This document shows positions 55,507 through 64,000 of a DNA stretch of 64,000 nucleotides, piece by piece; the stretch's first letter is position 1; each line of letters starts with the position of its first letter. The stretch spans positions 36,478-100,477 of the forward strand of contig JAJFHD010000016.1 in the NCBI GenBank assembly GCA_021775805.1. The letters run 5' to 3'. The DNA comes from Alphaproteobacteria bacterium. Lineage in GTDB: Bacteria > Pseudomonadota > Alphaproteobacteria > Rhizobiales > JAJFHC01. Position numbers and translations under genes: made by a program. The notes beneath the pieces were generated by a model. The model was not told where the DNA came from, did not search any database, and worked only from the letters and a program-made list of their open reading frames with translations.

Positions 55507-57338
55507 TGGCATTGCGACGACCGGCACTTCGCGGGGCAATAACCGCCGCGCTGATCGCTGCTGGAGGGTCGCTCGCCCATGCCGCCGAACGCCACGGTCT
55601 TTCCGCCTTCGGCGATCTCAAATACGGTCCCGATTTCAAACACTTCGACTACGTCAATCCAAACGCTCCAAAAGCCGGCCGGCTTTCGACCATAGGCACG
55701 GCGGCCCGGACCACATTCGACAGCCTCAACGGTTTCATCCTCAAGGGCGACGCTGCCCAGGGGCTGGGCTATCTCTTCGACAGCCTGATGGTGCGGGCCC
55801 AGGACGAGCCGGACGCGGTCTACGGACTGGTGGCGCAATCGGCCGACGTGGCCGACGACGGCCGCAGCGTAACATTCAAACTCCGGAACGAAGCCCGGTT
55901 CTCCGATGGTTCCCTGCTCACCGCTGAAGATGTTGCGTTCTCCTTCAAGCTGATCAAGGAGAAAGGCCATCCCGGGCTGGCACTGCCCTTGCGCGACGTC
56001 AAGAATGCCGAGGCCCTTGATCATTACACGGTCCGTTTCAGCTTCGAGGGCGACCAGACAAGGGATCTGCCTTTGCTGGTGGCAACCCTGCCTATATTCT
56101 CCAAAGCCTATTACAGCGAACACGATTTTTCTCAGACGACTCTCGACCCACCGCTCGGCAGCGGCCCGTACGGTGTGGGCGAGGTGCGTCAGGGCCGGTC
56201 CGTCAGCTATCGCCGGCGCGACGATTACTGGGCAAAAGACCTGCCGGTTAATGTGGGCCGGTACAATTTCGACGAACTGCGCTACGAGTATTTTCGTGAC
56301 CGTTCGGTGGGCTTCGAGGCTTTCAAGGCCGGTGAATACGATCTGCGCGAGGAGTTCACATCCAAGGTCTGGGCGACGGAATATGTCTTCCCGGCCGTGA
56401 AGGACAAGCGGGTGCTGCTCGAGAAACTGTCGGACGGCAATCCGTCCGGCGCTCAGGGCTTCTTCATGAACATGCGCAAGAAGAAATTCTCCGACCCGCG
56501 CGTCCGCCTGGCAATTGGCCTGACATTCGATTTCGAATGGACAAACAAGAACCTGTTCTTCGGGCTCTACAAACGCACACACAGTTTTTTCGAGAACTCC
56601 GAGATGAAGGCCGCGGGCGAACCGGGATCGGCAGAACTTGCGCTTCTTGACCCTTATCGCGACAAACTCGATCCGGCCATCTTCAAGGTACCCTACACGC
56701 CGCCCGAGACGGACGGACGCGGCAATGACCGGCGGATGAGACGGGAAGCCTCGCGCCTTCTCAAGTCTGCAGGATGGTCCGTCAAGAACGGTAAGCGGCT
56801 GAACGGCAACGGGGAAGCGCTCAGCATCGAGTTTCTTATCATCGACAAGACCTCGGAGCGGATACTCAATCATTATGTCAGCAACCTGAGCAAACTGGGT
56901 ATTGAGGCCAACATCCGCCTCGTCGATCCCGCTCAGTACCAGCGCCGGCTGAAGAGTTTCGACTTCGACATGCTCTCGGCGCGATTCGTGCTCAACGTGA
57001 CACCAGGGGTGGAGCTGCGCAACTACTGGAGTTCGTCGGCCGCCGAAGTCGACGGCAGCGCCAACCTTTCCGGCATCAAGAGTCCGGTTATCGATGCCCT
57101 GATCGAGAAAATCGTGACAGCCAAATCAAGACTTGAACTGGTAACGGCAACCCGTTCGATCGACCGGGTCCTGAGAAACGGTCACTACTGGGTGCCGCAC
57201 TGGTACAAGGCGAGCCACACGGTTGCCTACTGGAACAAGTTCTCGAAACCGGCGATCAAGCCGCTCTACAGCCGGGGCATCATCGAAACCTGGTGGTATG
57301 ATGAAACAAAGGCCGCAACACTAAAGCAGTCTCAATGA
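55503..57338 (+). CDS. yejA: Peptide ABC transporter substrate-binding protein, YejA-like, copy 2
   Basis: ATG 55503 overlaps the preceding stop; a second ATG follows directly. The 611-residue protein has a signal peptide ending in AHAAE and the same YejA blocks (GPDFKHFDYVNPNAPKAG, PPLGSGPYGVG, KKKFSDPRVRLAIGLTFDFEW). The two copies are clearly paralogous but well diverged, suggesting different ligands. It precedes the permease genes. Confidence 0.92.
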   Translation: MMALRRPALRGAITAALIAAGGSLAHAAERHGLSAFGDLKYGPDFKHFDYVNPNAPKAGRLSTIGTAARTTFDSLNGFILKGDAAQGLGYLFDSLMVRAQDEPDAVYGLVAQSADVADDGRSVTFKLRNEARFSDGSLLTAEDVAFSFKLIKEKGHPGLALPLRDVKNAEALDHYTVRFSFEGDQTRDLPLLVATLPIFSKAYYSEHDFSQTTLDPPLGSGPYGVGEVRQGRSVSYRRRDDYWAKDLPVNVGRYNFDELRYEYFRDRSVGFEAFKAGEYDLREEFTSKVWATEYVFPAVKDKRVLLEKLSDGNPSGAQGFFMNMRKKKFSDPRVRLAIGLTFDFEWTNKNLFFGLYKRTHSFFENSEMKAAGEPGSAELALLDPYRDKLDPAIFKVPYTPPETDGRGNDRRMRREASRLLKSAGWSVKNGKRLNGNGEALSIEFLIIDKTSERILNHYVSNLSKLGIEANIRLVDPAQYQRRLKSFDFDMLSARFVLNVTPGVELRNYWSSSAAEVDGSANLSGIKSPVIDALIEKIVTAKSRLELVTATRSIDRVLRNGHYWVPHWYKASHTVAYWNKFSKPAIKPLYSRGIIETWWYDETKAATLKQSQ

Positions 57339-57414
57339 ACGCCGCAATAACGGCTTTGATGACGAGATGACGATCGAGTCGACTGAAACCATGTGCACAG
57401 GATAACCGGAACCG

Positions 57415-58527
57415 ATGGCCGCCTATATTCTCAGACGCCTGTTGCTGATTCCCGTGACCATGTTCGGTATCCTGCTGATCAGTTTTGCCATCATTCAGTT
57501 TGCGCCCGGCGGGCCGGTGGAACGGGTCATTGCACAGATCACCAATACGGACGTTTCCGCCACCGTTCGCATTGGCGGCGGCGAGGGCGGCGATTTCAGC
57601 GGCAGTGCCGCAAACAACGCGGCATCAGGCGGCGGGGTATCTTCAAAATACCGGGGCGCCCAGGGCCTCGACCCTGAGTTCATCAAGAAACTGGAAAAGC
57701 AGTTCGGTTTCGACAAGCCGGCCCATGAGCGTTTCCTGAAGATGCTCGGCGACTATATCCGGTTCGACTTCGGGGAGAGTTACTACCGTGACGTGAGTGT
57801 GTTGTCGCTGATCAAGGAAAAGTTGCCGGTTTCCATATCGCTGGGCCTGTGGATGACGCTGCTGTCCTACGGCATCTCGATTCCGCTTGGCATTGCCAAG
57901 GCGGTTCGCGACGGCAGCCGCTTCGACATCTGGACCAGCAGTGTGGTGACTGTCGGCTACGCGATCCCCAATTTTCTGTTCGCGGTCTTGCTGATCGTGC
58001 TCTTTGCCGGCGGCAGTTTCTTCGACGTCTTTCCCTTGAGGGGCCTGACGTCCGACAACTTTGCCGAGTTGAACTGGTACCAGAAAGTCGGGGATTACAT
58101 CTGGCACATGACCCTGCCGATCCTGGCGATGGCGATTGGAGCATTTGCAACCACATCGTTTCTGACCAAGAACTCGTTTCTCGACGAAATCAAAAAGCAG
58201 TATGTCATGACCGCACGCGCCAAGGGCCTGAGCGAACGCGAGGTGCTCTACGGTCACGTCTTCCGCAATGCCATGCTGATTATCATTGCCGGCTTTCCCG
58301 GTGCTTTCATCGGCGCCTTTTTTGCCGGCGCGCTCCTGATCGAACAGATATTCTCACTCGACGGGCTGGGCCTGCTGTCGTTCGATTCGATCGTCAACCG
58401 CGACTATCCGGTGGTTTTCGCCACATTGTACATCTTCGGACTCATGGGACTGCTGATCAATCTCATCAGCGACCTGACCTACACCTGGATCGACCCCAGA
58501 ATCGACTTCGAAAGCCGGGAGGTCTAG
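57415..58527 (+). CDS. yejB: Peptide ABC transporter permease YejB
   Basis: The 370-residue permease starts [21 protein letters not shown]. It has a periplasmic insert with a glycine-rich stretch ([14 protein letters not shown]) as in YejB, six helices, and the loop [21 protein letters not shown]. With YejE it forms the transport channel. It is 3 bp upstream of yejE. Confidence 0.95.
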   Translation: MAAYILRRLLLIPVTMFGILLISFAIIQFAPGGPVERVIAQITNTDVSATVRIGGGEGGDFSGSAANNAASGGGVSSKYRGAQGLDPEFIKKLEKQFGFDKPAHERFLKMLGDYIRFDFGESYYRDVSVLSLIKEKLPVSISLGLWMTLLSYGISIPLGIAKAVRDGSRFDIWTSSVVTVGYAIPNFLFAVLLIVLFAGGSFFDVFPLRGLTSDNFAELNWYQKVGDYIWHMTLPILAMAIGAFATTSFLTKNSFLDEIKKQYVMTARAKGLSEREVLYGHVFRNAMLIIIAGFPGAFIGAFFAGALLIEQIFSLDGLGLLSFDSIVNRDYPVVFATLYIFGLMGLLINLISDLTYTWIDPRIDFESREV

Positions 58528-58530
58528 GCC

Positions 58531-59622
58531 ATGCATCAGACCTTGAAACAAGATGACCCGGCGGCAACGGACATCGCACCAGCCCGACGCGCAAACCGGC
58601 TGTCACCGATCAACCGGAGACGGCTGCAGAATTTCAAGGCAAACAGGCGGGGATACTGGAGCCTGTGGATCTTTCTGTTCCTGTTTCTCGTTTGTCTGTT
58701 CTCGGAGTTTCTGGCCAACGACAAGCCTATCCTGGTCAGCTATGACGGCGGCTATTACACACCGGTCTTCAAGAACTATCCGGAGACCGCGTTCGGCGGG
58801 GAATTCGAGACCGAGACCGATTACCGGGACCCGTTTGTGCAGGACCTGATCAAGGAAAAGAACGGCTGGATCCTGTGGCCGCCAATCCGCTACAGCTACA
58901 ACACCATCAATCTCGACCTGCCGGTTCCCGCCCCCGCGCCGCCTTCGGAGGAGAACTGGCTGGGCACGGACGATCAGGGCCGGGATGTGGTCGCGCGCCT
59001 GCTGTACGGCTTCCGGATATCGGTGCTGTTCGGCCTGACCCTGACCATCATTTCATCCGCGGTGGGCGTGTGCGCGGGAGCGTTGCAGGGTTATTACGGC
59101 GGTTGGGTCGATCTGCTTGCACAACGGGCGATCGAAATCTGGACCAGCGTGCCGTCGCTTTATCTGCTGATTATCATCGCCTCGATCATCGAACCGAATT
59201 TCTGGATCCTGCTCGGCATCCTGCTGATGTTCAGTTGGGTCGCTCTGGTCGGGGTCGTGCGTGCGGAGTTTCTTCGGGGCCGCAACTTCGAGTATGTCAA
59301 TGCCGCCCGCGCGCTTGGTGTCGGCAACGTCACGATCATGTTCAAGCATCTTCTGCCCAACGCCCTGGTGGCGACGGTGACCTTCATGCCGTTCATCCTC
59401 AACGGCTCGATCACGACCCTGACGTCGCTCGATTTTCTCGGGTTCGGCCTGCCGCCGGGCTCCCCCTCGCTCGGCGAACTTCTGGCCCAGGGCAAGTCCA
59501 ACCTGCAGGCGCCCTGGCTCGGCCTGTCCGGATTTTTCACCATCGCCATCATGCTCAGCCTGCTGATATTCGTCGGCGAGGCGGTGCGCGACGCGCTCGA
59601 CCCGCGGAAGACCTTCCAATGA
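58531..59622 (+). CDS. yejE: Peptide ABC transporter permease YejE
   Basis: The 363-residue permease has the N-terminal pattern LSPINRRRLQNFKANRRGYWSLW and GTDDQGRDVVARLLYGFR before six helices. The coupling loop (AARALGVGNVTIMFKHLLPN) follows. It overlaps the ATPase gene by 4 bp (ATGA). Confidence 0.95.
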   Translation: MHQTLKQDDPAATDIAPARRANRLSPINRRRLQNFKANRRGYWSLWIFLFLFLVCLFSEFLANDKPILVSYDGGYYTPVFKNYPETAFGGEFETETDYRDPFVQDLIKEKNGWILWPPIRYSYNTINLDLPVPAPAPPSEENWLGTDDQGRDVVARLLYGFRISVLFGLTLTIISSAVGVCAGALQGYYGGWVDLLAQRAIEIWTSVPSLYLLIIIASIIEPNFWILLGILLMFSWVALVGVVRAEFLRGRNFEYVNAARALGVGNVTIMFKHLLPNALVATVTFMPFILNGSITTLTSLDFLGFGLPPGSPSLGELLAQGKSNLQAPWLGLSGFFTIAIMLSLLIFVGEAVRDALDPRKTFQ

Positions 59623-61268
59623 CTGTGCCTCAGACTGACGCGCGGGAAAAACTTCTGGAGATCAAGGACCTCTCGGTCCAGTTCACGTCCGGACGCAAGA
59701 CGACGCTGGCCGTCGACCGGGTTTCATTCCACATCAACAAGGGCGAAACGGTCGCCCTTGTCGGCGAATCCGGTTCCGGCAAGTCCGTGACGGCACTGTC
59801 CGTGATGCAGCTGCTGCCCTACCCGGCGGCCAGCCATCCGTCAGGCAGCGTCCTGTTCCGGGGCGAGGAATTCATGGGCGCGGACCAGAATACCCTGCGC
59901 CGGATCAGGGGCAACGACGTCTCGATCATTTTCCAGGAACCGATGACTTCCCTCAACCCGCTGCACACGATCGAGAAACAGGTGGGTGAGATCCTGACGC
60001 TTCATCGCGGCTTGAGCGACAGGGCCGCGAGAAGCCGTGTGCTGGAGCTTCTGAAACAGGTCGGAATCCGTGATGCGGAAAAGAGACTGGGCGGCTATCC
60101 TCACCAGTTGTCGGGTGGCCAGCGCCAACGGGTGATGATTGCCATGGCACTGGCCAACGAGCCGGACCTGCTGATCGCCGACGAGCCGACCACAGCGCTC
60201 GACGTCACGATTCAGGCGCAGATCCTGGCATTGCTGAAGAGGCTGCAGCAGGATCTCGGCATGGCCATAATGCTGATCACCCATGATCTGGGAATCGTGC
60301 GCAAGGTTGCCGAACGGGTCTGTGTCATGACCCAGGGCAAGATTGTCGAACAGGGGGCGACCGAACAGGTGTTCACCAAGCCCGACCATGACTACACCCG
60401 GCATCTGCTGGCGGCGGAGCCCAAGGGCGACCCTCCGAAGTCCGATCATTCCGCCCCGATTGTGCTCAAGACCGACGACCTCAAAGTCTGGTTCCCGATC
60501 AAGGCCGGGCTGATGCGCCGGACGGTCGACCACGTCAAGGCGGTCGACGGCATCGACGTAACCCTGCGCGAAGGCCAGACCTTGGGCATCGTCGGCGAGT
60601 CCGGATCGGGCAAGACGACGCTGGGGCTCGCCATCCTGAGGCTGATATCCAGCGAAGGCACAATCAGTTACCTGGGCCACGATATCGACGGATACAATTC
60701 GGCCCGGATGCGGCCGCTGCGCAAGGAAATGCAGATTGTTTTCCAGGACCCATACGGTTCCCTCAGCCCACGCATGTCGATCGGGCAGATCGTCTCCGAA
60801 GGCCTCGATATCCAGGGCAAAGACCTCGATGCGGCGACCCGCCGGGAGCGGGTGGCACAGGCCCTTGAGGAAGTCGGTCTCGATGCGGATGTCCAGAACC
60901 GCTACCCGCACGAGTTTTCCGGCGGCCAGCGCCAGCGCATCGCAATCGCGCGGGCCATGGTTCTGGAGCCCAAGTTCGTCATGCTCGACGAGCCGACCAG
61001 CGCCCTCGATATGTCAGTCCAGGCCCAGATTGTCGACCTTCTGAGAGAACTGCAGGAGCGTCACAACCTGGCCTACCTGTTCATCAGCCATGACCTCAAA
61101 GTGGTGCGGGCGCTGGCCAACAATGTCATCGTCATGCGCCAGGGCAAGGTCGTGGAGTCGGGTCCGGCGAAGCAGATCTTCGAAGCGCCTGAGACCGACT
61201 ACACCAAGGCGCTGATCTCGGCCGCCTTTGAGATCGAAACCGCGCCCGAGGGCGTGGTTGCGACCTGA
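59619..61268 (+). CDS. yejF: Peptide ABC transporter ATP-binding protein YejF (two ATPase domains)
   Basis: From ATG 59619 the protein has 549 residues. It carries two complete ATPase domains. The first has Walker A GESGSGKS near 48 and signature LSGGQRQRV. The second has GESGSGKTT near 327 and signature [15 protein letters not shown]. The fused double ATPase is characteristic of YejF. It energises peptide uptake through YejB/E. Confidence 0.95.
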   Translation: MTVPQTDAREKLLEIKDLSVQFTSGRKTTLAVDRVSFHINKGETVALVGESGSGKSVTALSVMQLLPYPAASHPSGSVLFRGEEFMGADQNTLRRIRGNDVSIIFQEPMTSLNPLHTIEKQVGEILTLHRGLSDRAARSRVLELLKQVGIRDAEKRLGGYPHQLSGGQRQRVMIAMALANEPDLLIADEPTTALDVTIQAQILALLKRLQQDLGMAIMLITHDLGIVRKVAERVCVMTQGKIVEQGATEQVFTKPDHDYTRHLLAAEPKGDPPKSDHSAPIVLKTDDLKVWFPIKAGLMRRTVDHVKAVDGIDVTLREGQTLGIVGESGSGKTTLGLAILRLISSEGTISYLGHDIDGYNSARMRPLRKEMQIVFQDPYGSLSPRMSIGQIVSEGLDIQGKDLDAATRRERVAQALEEVGLDADVQNRYPHEFSGGQRQRIAIARAMVLEPKFVMLDEPTSALDMSVQAQIVDLLRELQERHNLAYLFISHDLKVVRALANNVIVMRQGKVVESGPAKQIFEAPETDYTKALISAAFEIETAPEGVVAT

Positions 61269-61305
61269 GATACCTTCAAGCACACGAAAGTTCAAAGGGG
61301 GGGAT

Positions 61306-62247
61306 ATGGCGCTTTTGTTCATGAGTTCCGCGTGGGACAACGACACCTGGCTCAACCGCACAAGGGCACTCGACGCTGCCATCGACCTGCGTGGCTGGCC
61401 GGAGGTGGGCGACGCGCAAGACATTCGTTATGCGATGGTCTGGAAACCGCCCGCGGGCGAACTGGCAAAACTTCCCAATCTGCAGGTGATCTTTTCGCTT
61501 GGCGCAGGCGTCGACCACATCTTCCAGGATCCGGCCCTGCCCGACTGTCCGGTGGTGCGCACCGTCGACAACAACCTGACCATGCGGATGAGCGAGTATG
61601 TGGTGCTTCATGTGCTGATGCATCACCGCCAGGTCCGCCGCTATGGCGCTCAACAGGGATCGAAGATCTGGCAGGGGCACGCGCAGGCCGGTGCCGACGA
61701 GGTCCGCGTCGGCGTCCTCGGCATGGGAGTGCTGGGCAGCGATGCGGCGGCCAAACTTGCCATCATGGGGTTTCAGGTTGCCGGCTGGTCGAACAGCCGC
61801 AAGAGTGTGGATGGTGTCGAGAGCTTTGCCGGCCAACCGGAGCTGAAAGCCTTCCTCAACCGGACCGACATCCTGGTCGCCCTGCTGCCGCTGACACCCT
61901 ATACCAAAGGCTTCATCAATCGCCACCTGTTGCGTGAACTTGCCCGCGACGGTCAGGGGGCGGGCCCGATCCTGATCAACACCGGCCGGGGCGGTGTGCA
62001 GGTCGAGGCCGACATCCTTGCAGCCCTCGAGGCCGGCGAACTTGAAGCGGCGACCCTCGACGTGTTCGAGACCGAACCCCTGCCCGAAGCCAGCGCCCTG
62101 TGGACCCATCCGCGTGTCACAGTAACACCGCACAACTCGGCCGACAGCGACCCGCGGGCCCTGTGCGGCAGCGTTCTGGAACAGATCAGGCGCTTCGAGG
62201 CCGGCGAACCGCTGGAGAACCTGGTCGACCGCGAACGATCATATTGA
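61306..62247 (+). CDS. ghrA: Glyoxylate/hydroxypyruvate reductase A
   Basis: ATG 61306 follows GGGGGGG and gives 313 residues, the normal family length. It has the NAD(P)-binding VGVLGMGVLGSDAA, the substrate-site Arg in INTGRGGVQVE, the Glu in FETEPLP and the catalytic-His region TPHNSADSDPR. It reduces glyoxylate and hydroxypyruvate. It lies 37 bp after yejF and may share its transcript. Confidence 0.92.
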   Translation: MALLFMSSAWDNDTWLNRTRALDAAIDLRGWPEVGDAQDIRYAMVWKPPAGELAKLPNLQVIFSLGAGVDHIFQDPALPDCPVVRTVDNNLTMRMSEYVVLHVLMHHRQVRRYGAQQGSKIWQGHAQAGADEVRVGVLGMGVLGSDAAAKLAIMGFQVAGWSNSRKSVDGVESFAGQPELKAFLNRTDILVALLPLTPYTKGFINRHLLRELARDGQGAGPILINTGRGGVQVEADILAALEAGELEAATLDVFETEPLPEASALWTHPRVTVTPHNSADSDPRALCGSVLEQIRRFEAGEPLENLVDRERSY

Positions 62248-62321
62248 ACAATGCCGCCTGTTCCCCTGACCTGATCAGGGGCCTGCTCGCCTTTCCCCAA
62301 CCGGCAGCAACGGCGAGTAGG

Positions 62322-62411
62322 TCCCGGCTCACGCTTCGCGTGTCCGGGAAACGGATGTCGTTTCCCGTGCGCGATGCGGCACGCCAGTGCTGCTTCGCAG
62401 ACACGGGACCC
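62322..62411 (+). repeat. Dispersed repeat family B, direct copy
   Basis: Matches the complement of 29391-29477. It contains the hairpin CACGC-TTC-GCGTG and the conserved GTGCGCGATGCGGCACGCC. It lies 75 bp after ghrA. Confidence 0.8.
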
Positions 62412-62440
62412 TACCACCCACCAACGCCTGCAATTGGAAC

Positions 62441-62474
62441 GGTCGCGGCTCACGCTCCGCGTGTCCGGGAAACG
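62441..62474 (+). repeat. Dispersed repeat family B, half copy
   Basis: GGCTCACGC, loop TCC, GCGTGTCCGGGAAACG repeats the first third of the element at 62322-62411, 120 bp further on, with the same hairpin arms. It ends close to the fused remnant gene at 62500. Confidence 0.7.
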
Positions 62475-62499
62475 CTTGTTGGGAAAGCCGGCCCGGTTT

Positions 62500-62778
62500 T
62501 CATGCCCCGTATTTTTCGACCTCTTCCATCTGGATCGGGATCGCCAGGTTGCACGCGTGAATGCCCATGACGGTGGTCGGTTGAATGATTTCCAGGATCT
62601 CTTCCTTGATGGCGCCGCCTTTGAGCGCGTTTTGCATGTGGCGGCGCACGCCCGGCGCATAGAGGTGGGTGGTGGCCGAACCGATCAGGCCGAAGACATG
62701 CTCGACATGTTCGACATGTTCGACATGTTCGACCTTGAGAGATTCGACGGCGGCTTGTCCACCCGACAGTTTCTTCAT
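62500..62778 (-). pseudogene. Fusion remnant: TPP-enzyme N-terminus joined to carboxymuconolactone-decarboxylase-like C-terminus
   Basis: The 92-residue open frame begins MKKLSGGQAAVESLK and continues to VFGLIGS, the conserved N-terminus of thiamine-pyrophosphate enzymes of the acetolactate-synthase type. From about residue 38 it becomes HLYAPGVRRHMQNALKGG and GIHACNLAIP, the C-terminal part of AhpD/CMD-like proteins. A deletion seems to have joined two neighbouring genes. Four VEH units in the N-terminal part come from a 9-bp tandem repeat. Neither enzyme can be active in this form. Confidence 0.75.
62696..62731. repeat. Four tandem 9-bp repeats inside the fusion remnant
   Basis: Units ACATGCTCG, then ACATGTTCG three times, read as VEH repeats on the minus strand. 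The parent TPP-enzyme family has a single GVEHVFG-like segment here, so the array is a local slippage expansion. Confidence 0.85.
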
Positions 62779-62810
62779 CTGGGTCTCTTTAACCGCACAG
62801 GTGAAAGCCC

Positions 62811-63465
62811 TCAGGCGACAACCTCGCTGAGGAAAGCGAGCAACGGACGGGTGAACAGAGCGGGCTGTTCAGACAGTCCCATATGTTGAAGATGCGGCAC
62901 GATGATCGTCTGTGCGCCTGGGATCTCAGTGGCGATAGCGTGTGCCATGGCCGGCGTGCTGCCGCTGTCGTTCTCGCATGTCATCACCAGAGCCGGTTTT
63001 TCGATCGGCGGGTCCGGACGGATCAGTTCGACGACACCGCCCGCCAAGACCTGGTGGCATCGGGTGTAGATCACCGGATCGTTTGCCAGGACCCACTGGC
63101 GCACCCGGGGGATGAACTCCGTGTCGCGTTCCCGGAATTCGGGCGTGAACCAGCGTTCGATGGTGGCATCAAGCGTTGCTCCCGGACCGCCCTGTCAGGT
63201 CTGTGCGGCGCGGTCCTCCACCAGCCGTTTTGCCATCGATCATGGTGACCGTGTCCAGGCGTTGGCGATTCTCAATTCACCACACGAACGCACACCCGAG
63301 GCCCTGAAGATCATAGCTCGGAACCCGATACCGCACCGACAGAGCCTCGACATGCGGCTGCCAGATCTGCCGGTTCAGTCCGAGTCCGTGAATGAGCACG
63401 ACCACGGGCGCATCCGCAGGCCCGCTCACCTCATAAACCGTCCCGCAATCGGTTCGTTTCGCCAT
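62811..63465 (-). pseudogene. Broken alpha/beta hydrolase gene with micro-inversion
   Basis: The N-terminus is intact from ATG 63465 (MAKRTDCGTVYEVSG, then VVLIHGLGLNRQIWQPH). After RYRVPSYDL the frame leaves the family and stops. The C-terminus is intact from RLVEDRAAQT through ERWFTPEFRERD to FLSEVVA, but a TGA (63197-63195) interrupts it. Between them, 63226-63303 encodes RFAIDHGDRVQALAILNSPH on the opposite strand, the missing middle of such hydrolases. The nucleophile-elbow region is absent. So: inversion, deletion and nonsense codon. Confidence 0.8.
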
Positions 63466-63472
63466 GCCGAAT

Positions 63473-64000
63473 TCAGGCAAATGCCGGAATGACTTCGGAA
63501 CAGAAAAGTTCAAGCGAGCGCTTTTGTTCCTTCAGGCCCAGTCCCATGCTGGCATAGTAGATGAACTCATCGACACCCGCCGCCTCATAACGTTTGAGTT
63601 TTTCGATGGCCTCGTCAGGTGTCCCGAACATCAGGTTTTCGCTGAGCATCTGCGGATTGTACTCGTCGCGGTTGGCGAGATCCTCGAACGGCTGTTGTTT
63701 GGGGAAACCGTTGACCACATCGCCCAGGTTCTTGAACAGGTTCTCGAACTGACCGAGCTGGCGTTGTGCGGCCTTGACCGGGACTTCCCACTCGTCTTTC
63801 GTATCGTAAAGGGCCGTATGCCGCATCACCGCAAAAATCGGGCGGGCGGCACCGGGATTGGCTTCCATGGCCGAATCCAGCCGGCCCTTGTAGTCCTCGA
63901 CTTCGGAAAACGGCCGCGTCAGAGGCCAGGACATGATGTGACAGCCGTTCTTGACCGCATAATCAAAAGTGATCGGCGCGCGTGCAGCAACCCAGATCGG
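63473..64000 (-). CDS. LLM-class flavin-dependent oxidoreductase (5' end outside window)
   Basis: The frame is open from the window edge (PIWVAARAPITFDYAVKNGC) to the stop at 63473; 175 residues are visible. These form the C-terminal half of a bacterial-luciferase-like monooxygenase (SWPLTRPFSEVEDYKGRL, LMFGTPDEAIEKLKRYEAAG, FIYYASMGLG). Such enzymes use reduced flavin and oxygen. The stop is 7 bp before the broken hydrolase start, so both once belonged to one catabolic operon. The missing N-terminal half lies beyond the window. Confidence 0.88.
   Translation of the reverse strand, partial: PIWVAARAPITFDYAVKNGCHIMSWPLTRPFSEVEDYKGRLDSAMEANPGAARPIFAVMRHTALYDTKDEWEVPVKAAQRQLGQFENLFKNLGDVVNGFPKQQPFEDLANRDEYNPQMLSENLMFGTPDEAIEKLKRYEAAGVDEFIYYASMGLGLKEQKRSLELFCSEVIPAFA

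Overview
The window looks like a chromosomal segment of a GC-rich alphaproteobacterium, most likely of the Rhizobiales/Hyphomicrobiales. The evidence is the gene order rpmH-rnpA-yidC-engB-argB, the runs dapD-dapE and truA-fmt-def, recR-ybaB-dnaX-SRP RNA, nudC/pheA/kdsB beside a membrane-anchored cytochrome c, a DUF2336 protein, and alphaproteobacterial-type YidC and DnaX. No transposase, integrase, phage gene, CRISPR array, rRNA or tRNA was recognised.

Layout. 0-5.1 kb: an edge-truncated TVP38/TMEM64 membrane protein, then the housekeeping run rpmH (GTG start, good promoter) to argB. 5.1-20.6 kb: an accessory block between argB and a pyrimidine 5'-nucleotidase gene, two genes that are usually close neighbours in this order. 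It holds an IclR regulator, an FAD amine-oxidase-like enzyme and a TauABC-like importer whose permease has an unusual ~440-residue N-terminal extension. A shrunken second argB follows (four deletions, all in frame), then a single-domain response regulator, a methyltransferase, a short TadE/G-like pilus protein, dispersed repeats, and a diguanylate cyclase overlapping a DUF2336 gene. 20.6-29.3 kb: nucleotidase, dapD, dapE, truA, fmt, def, rmuC and cysK, mostly housekeeping.

29.4-35.9 kb: a divergent PotABCD-type amine/polyamine import system with an amidase and an FCD-type GntR regulator, and a candidate operator in the divergent region. 35.9-39.0 kb: recR, ybaB, dnaX and the 4.5S SRP RNA. 39.2-47.6 kb: a cluster of exported or membrane proteins of mostly unknown function (spondin-N domain, secreted pentapeptide repeats, OmpW, tandem LCCL domains, several orphans) plus an amidoligase-like enzyme. 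47.8-52.4 kb: nudC, pheA and kdsB, with a repeat and an orphan gene between nudC and pheA. 52.6-53.4 kb: a cytochrome c whose C-terminus is built from six 11-residue repeats. 53.6-61.3 kb: a YejABEF peptide importer with two tandem binding proteins. 61.3-64 kb: ghrA, then a decaying catabolic cluster with a gene fusion, a nonsense codon and a micro-inversion, ending in an edge-truncated flavin-dependent monooxygenase.

Two families of short dispersed repeats occur. A three-copy repeat of up to ~240 bp has a palindromic core (12.3, 15.4 and 48.9 kb). A ~90 bp repeat (29.4 kb inverted, 62.3 kb, plus a half copy) carries a hairpin whose arms differ between copies but still pair. All calls were made by reading the sequence; no database search was run.
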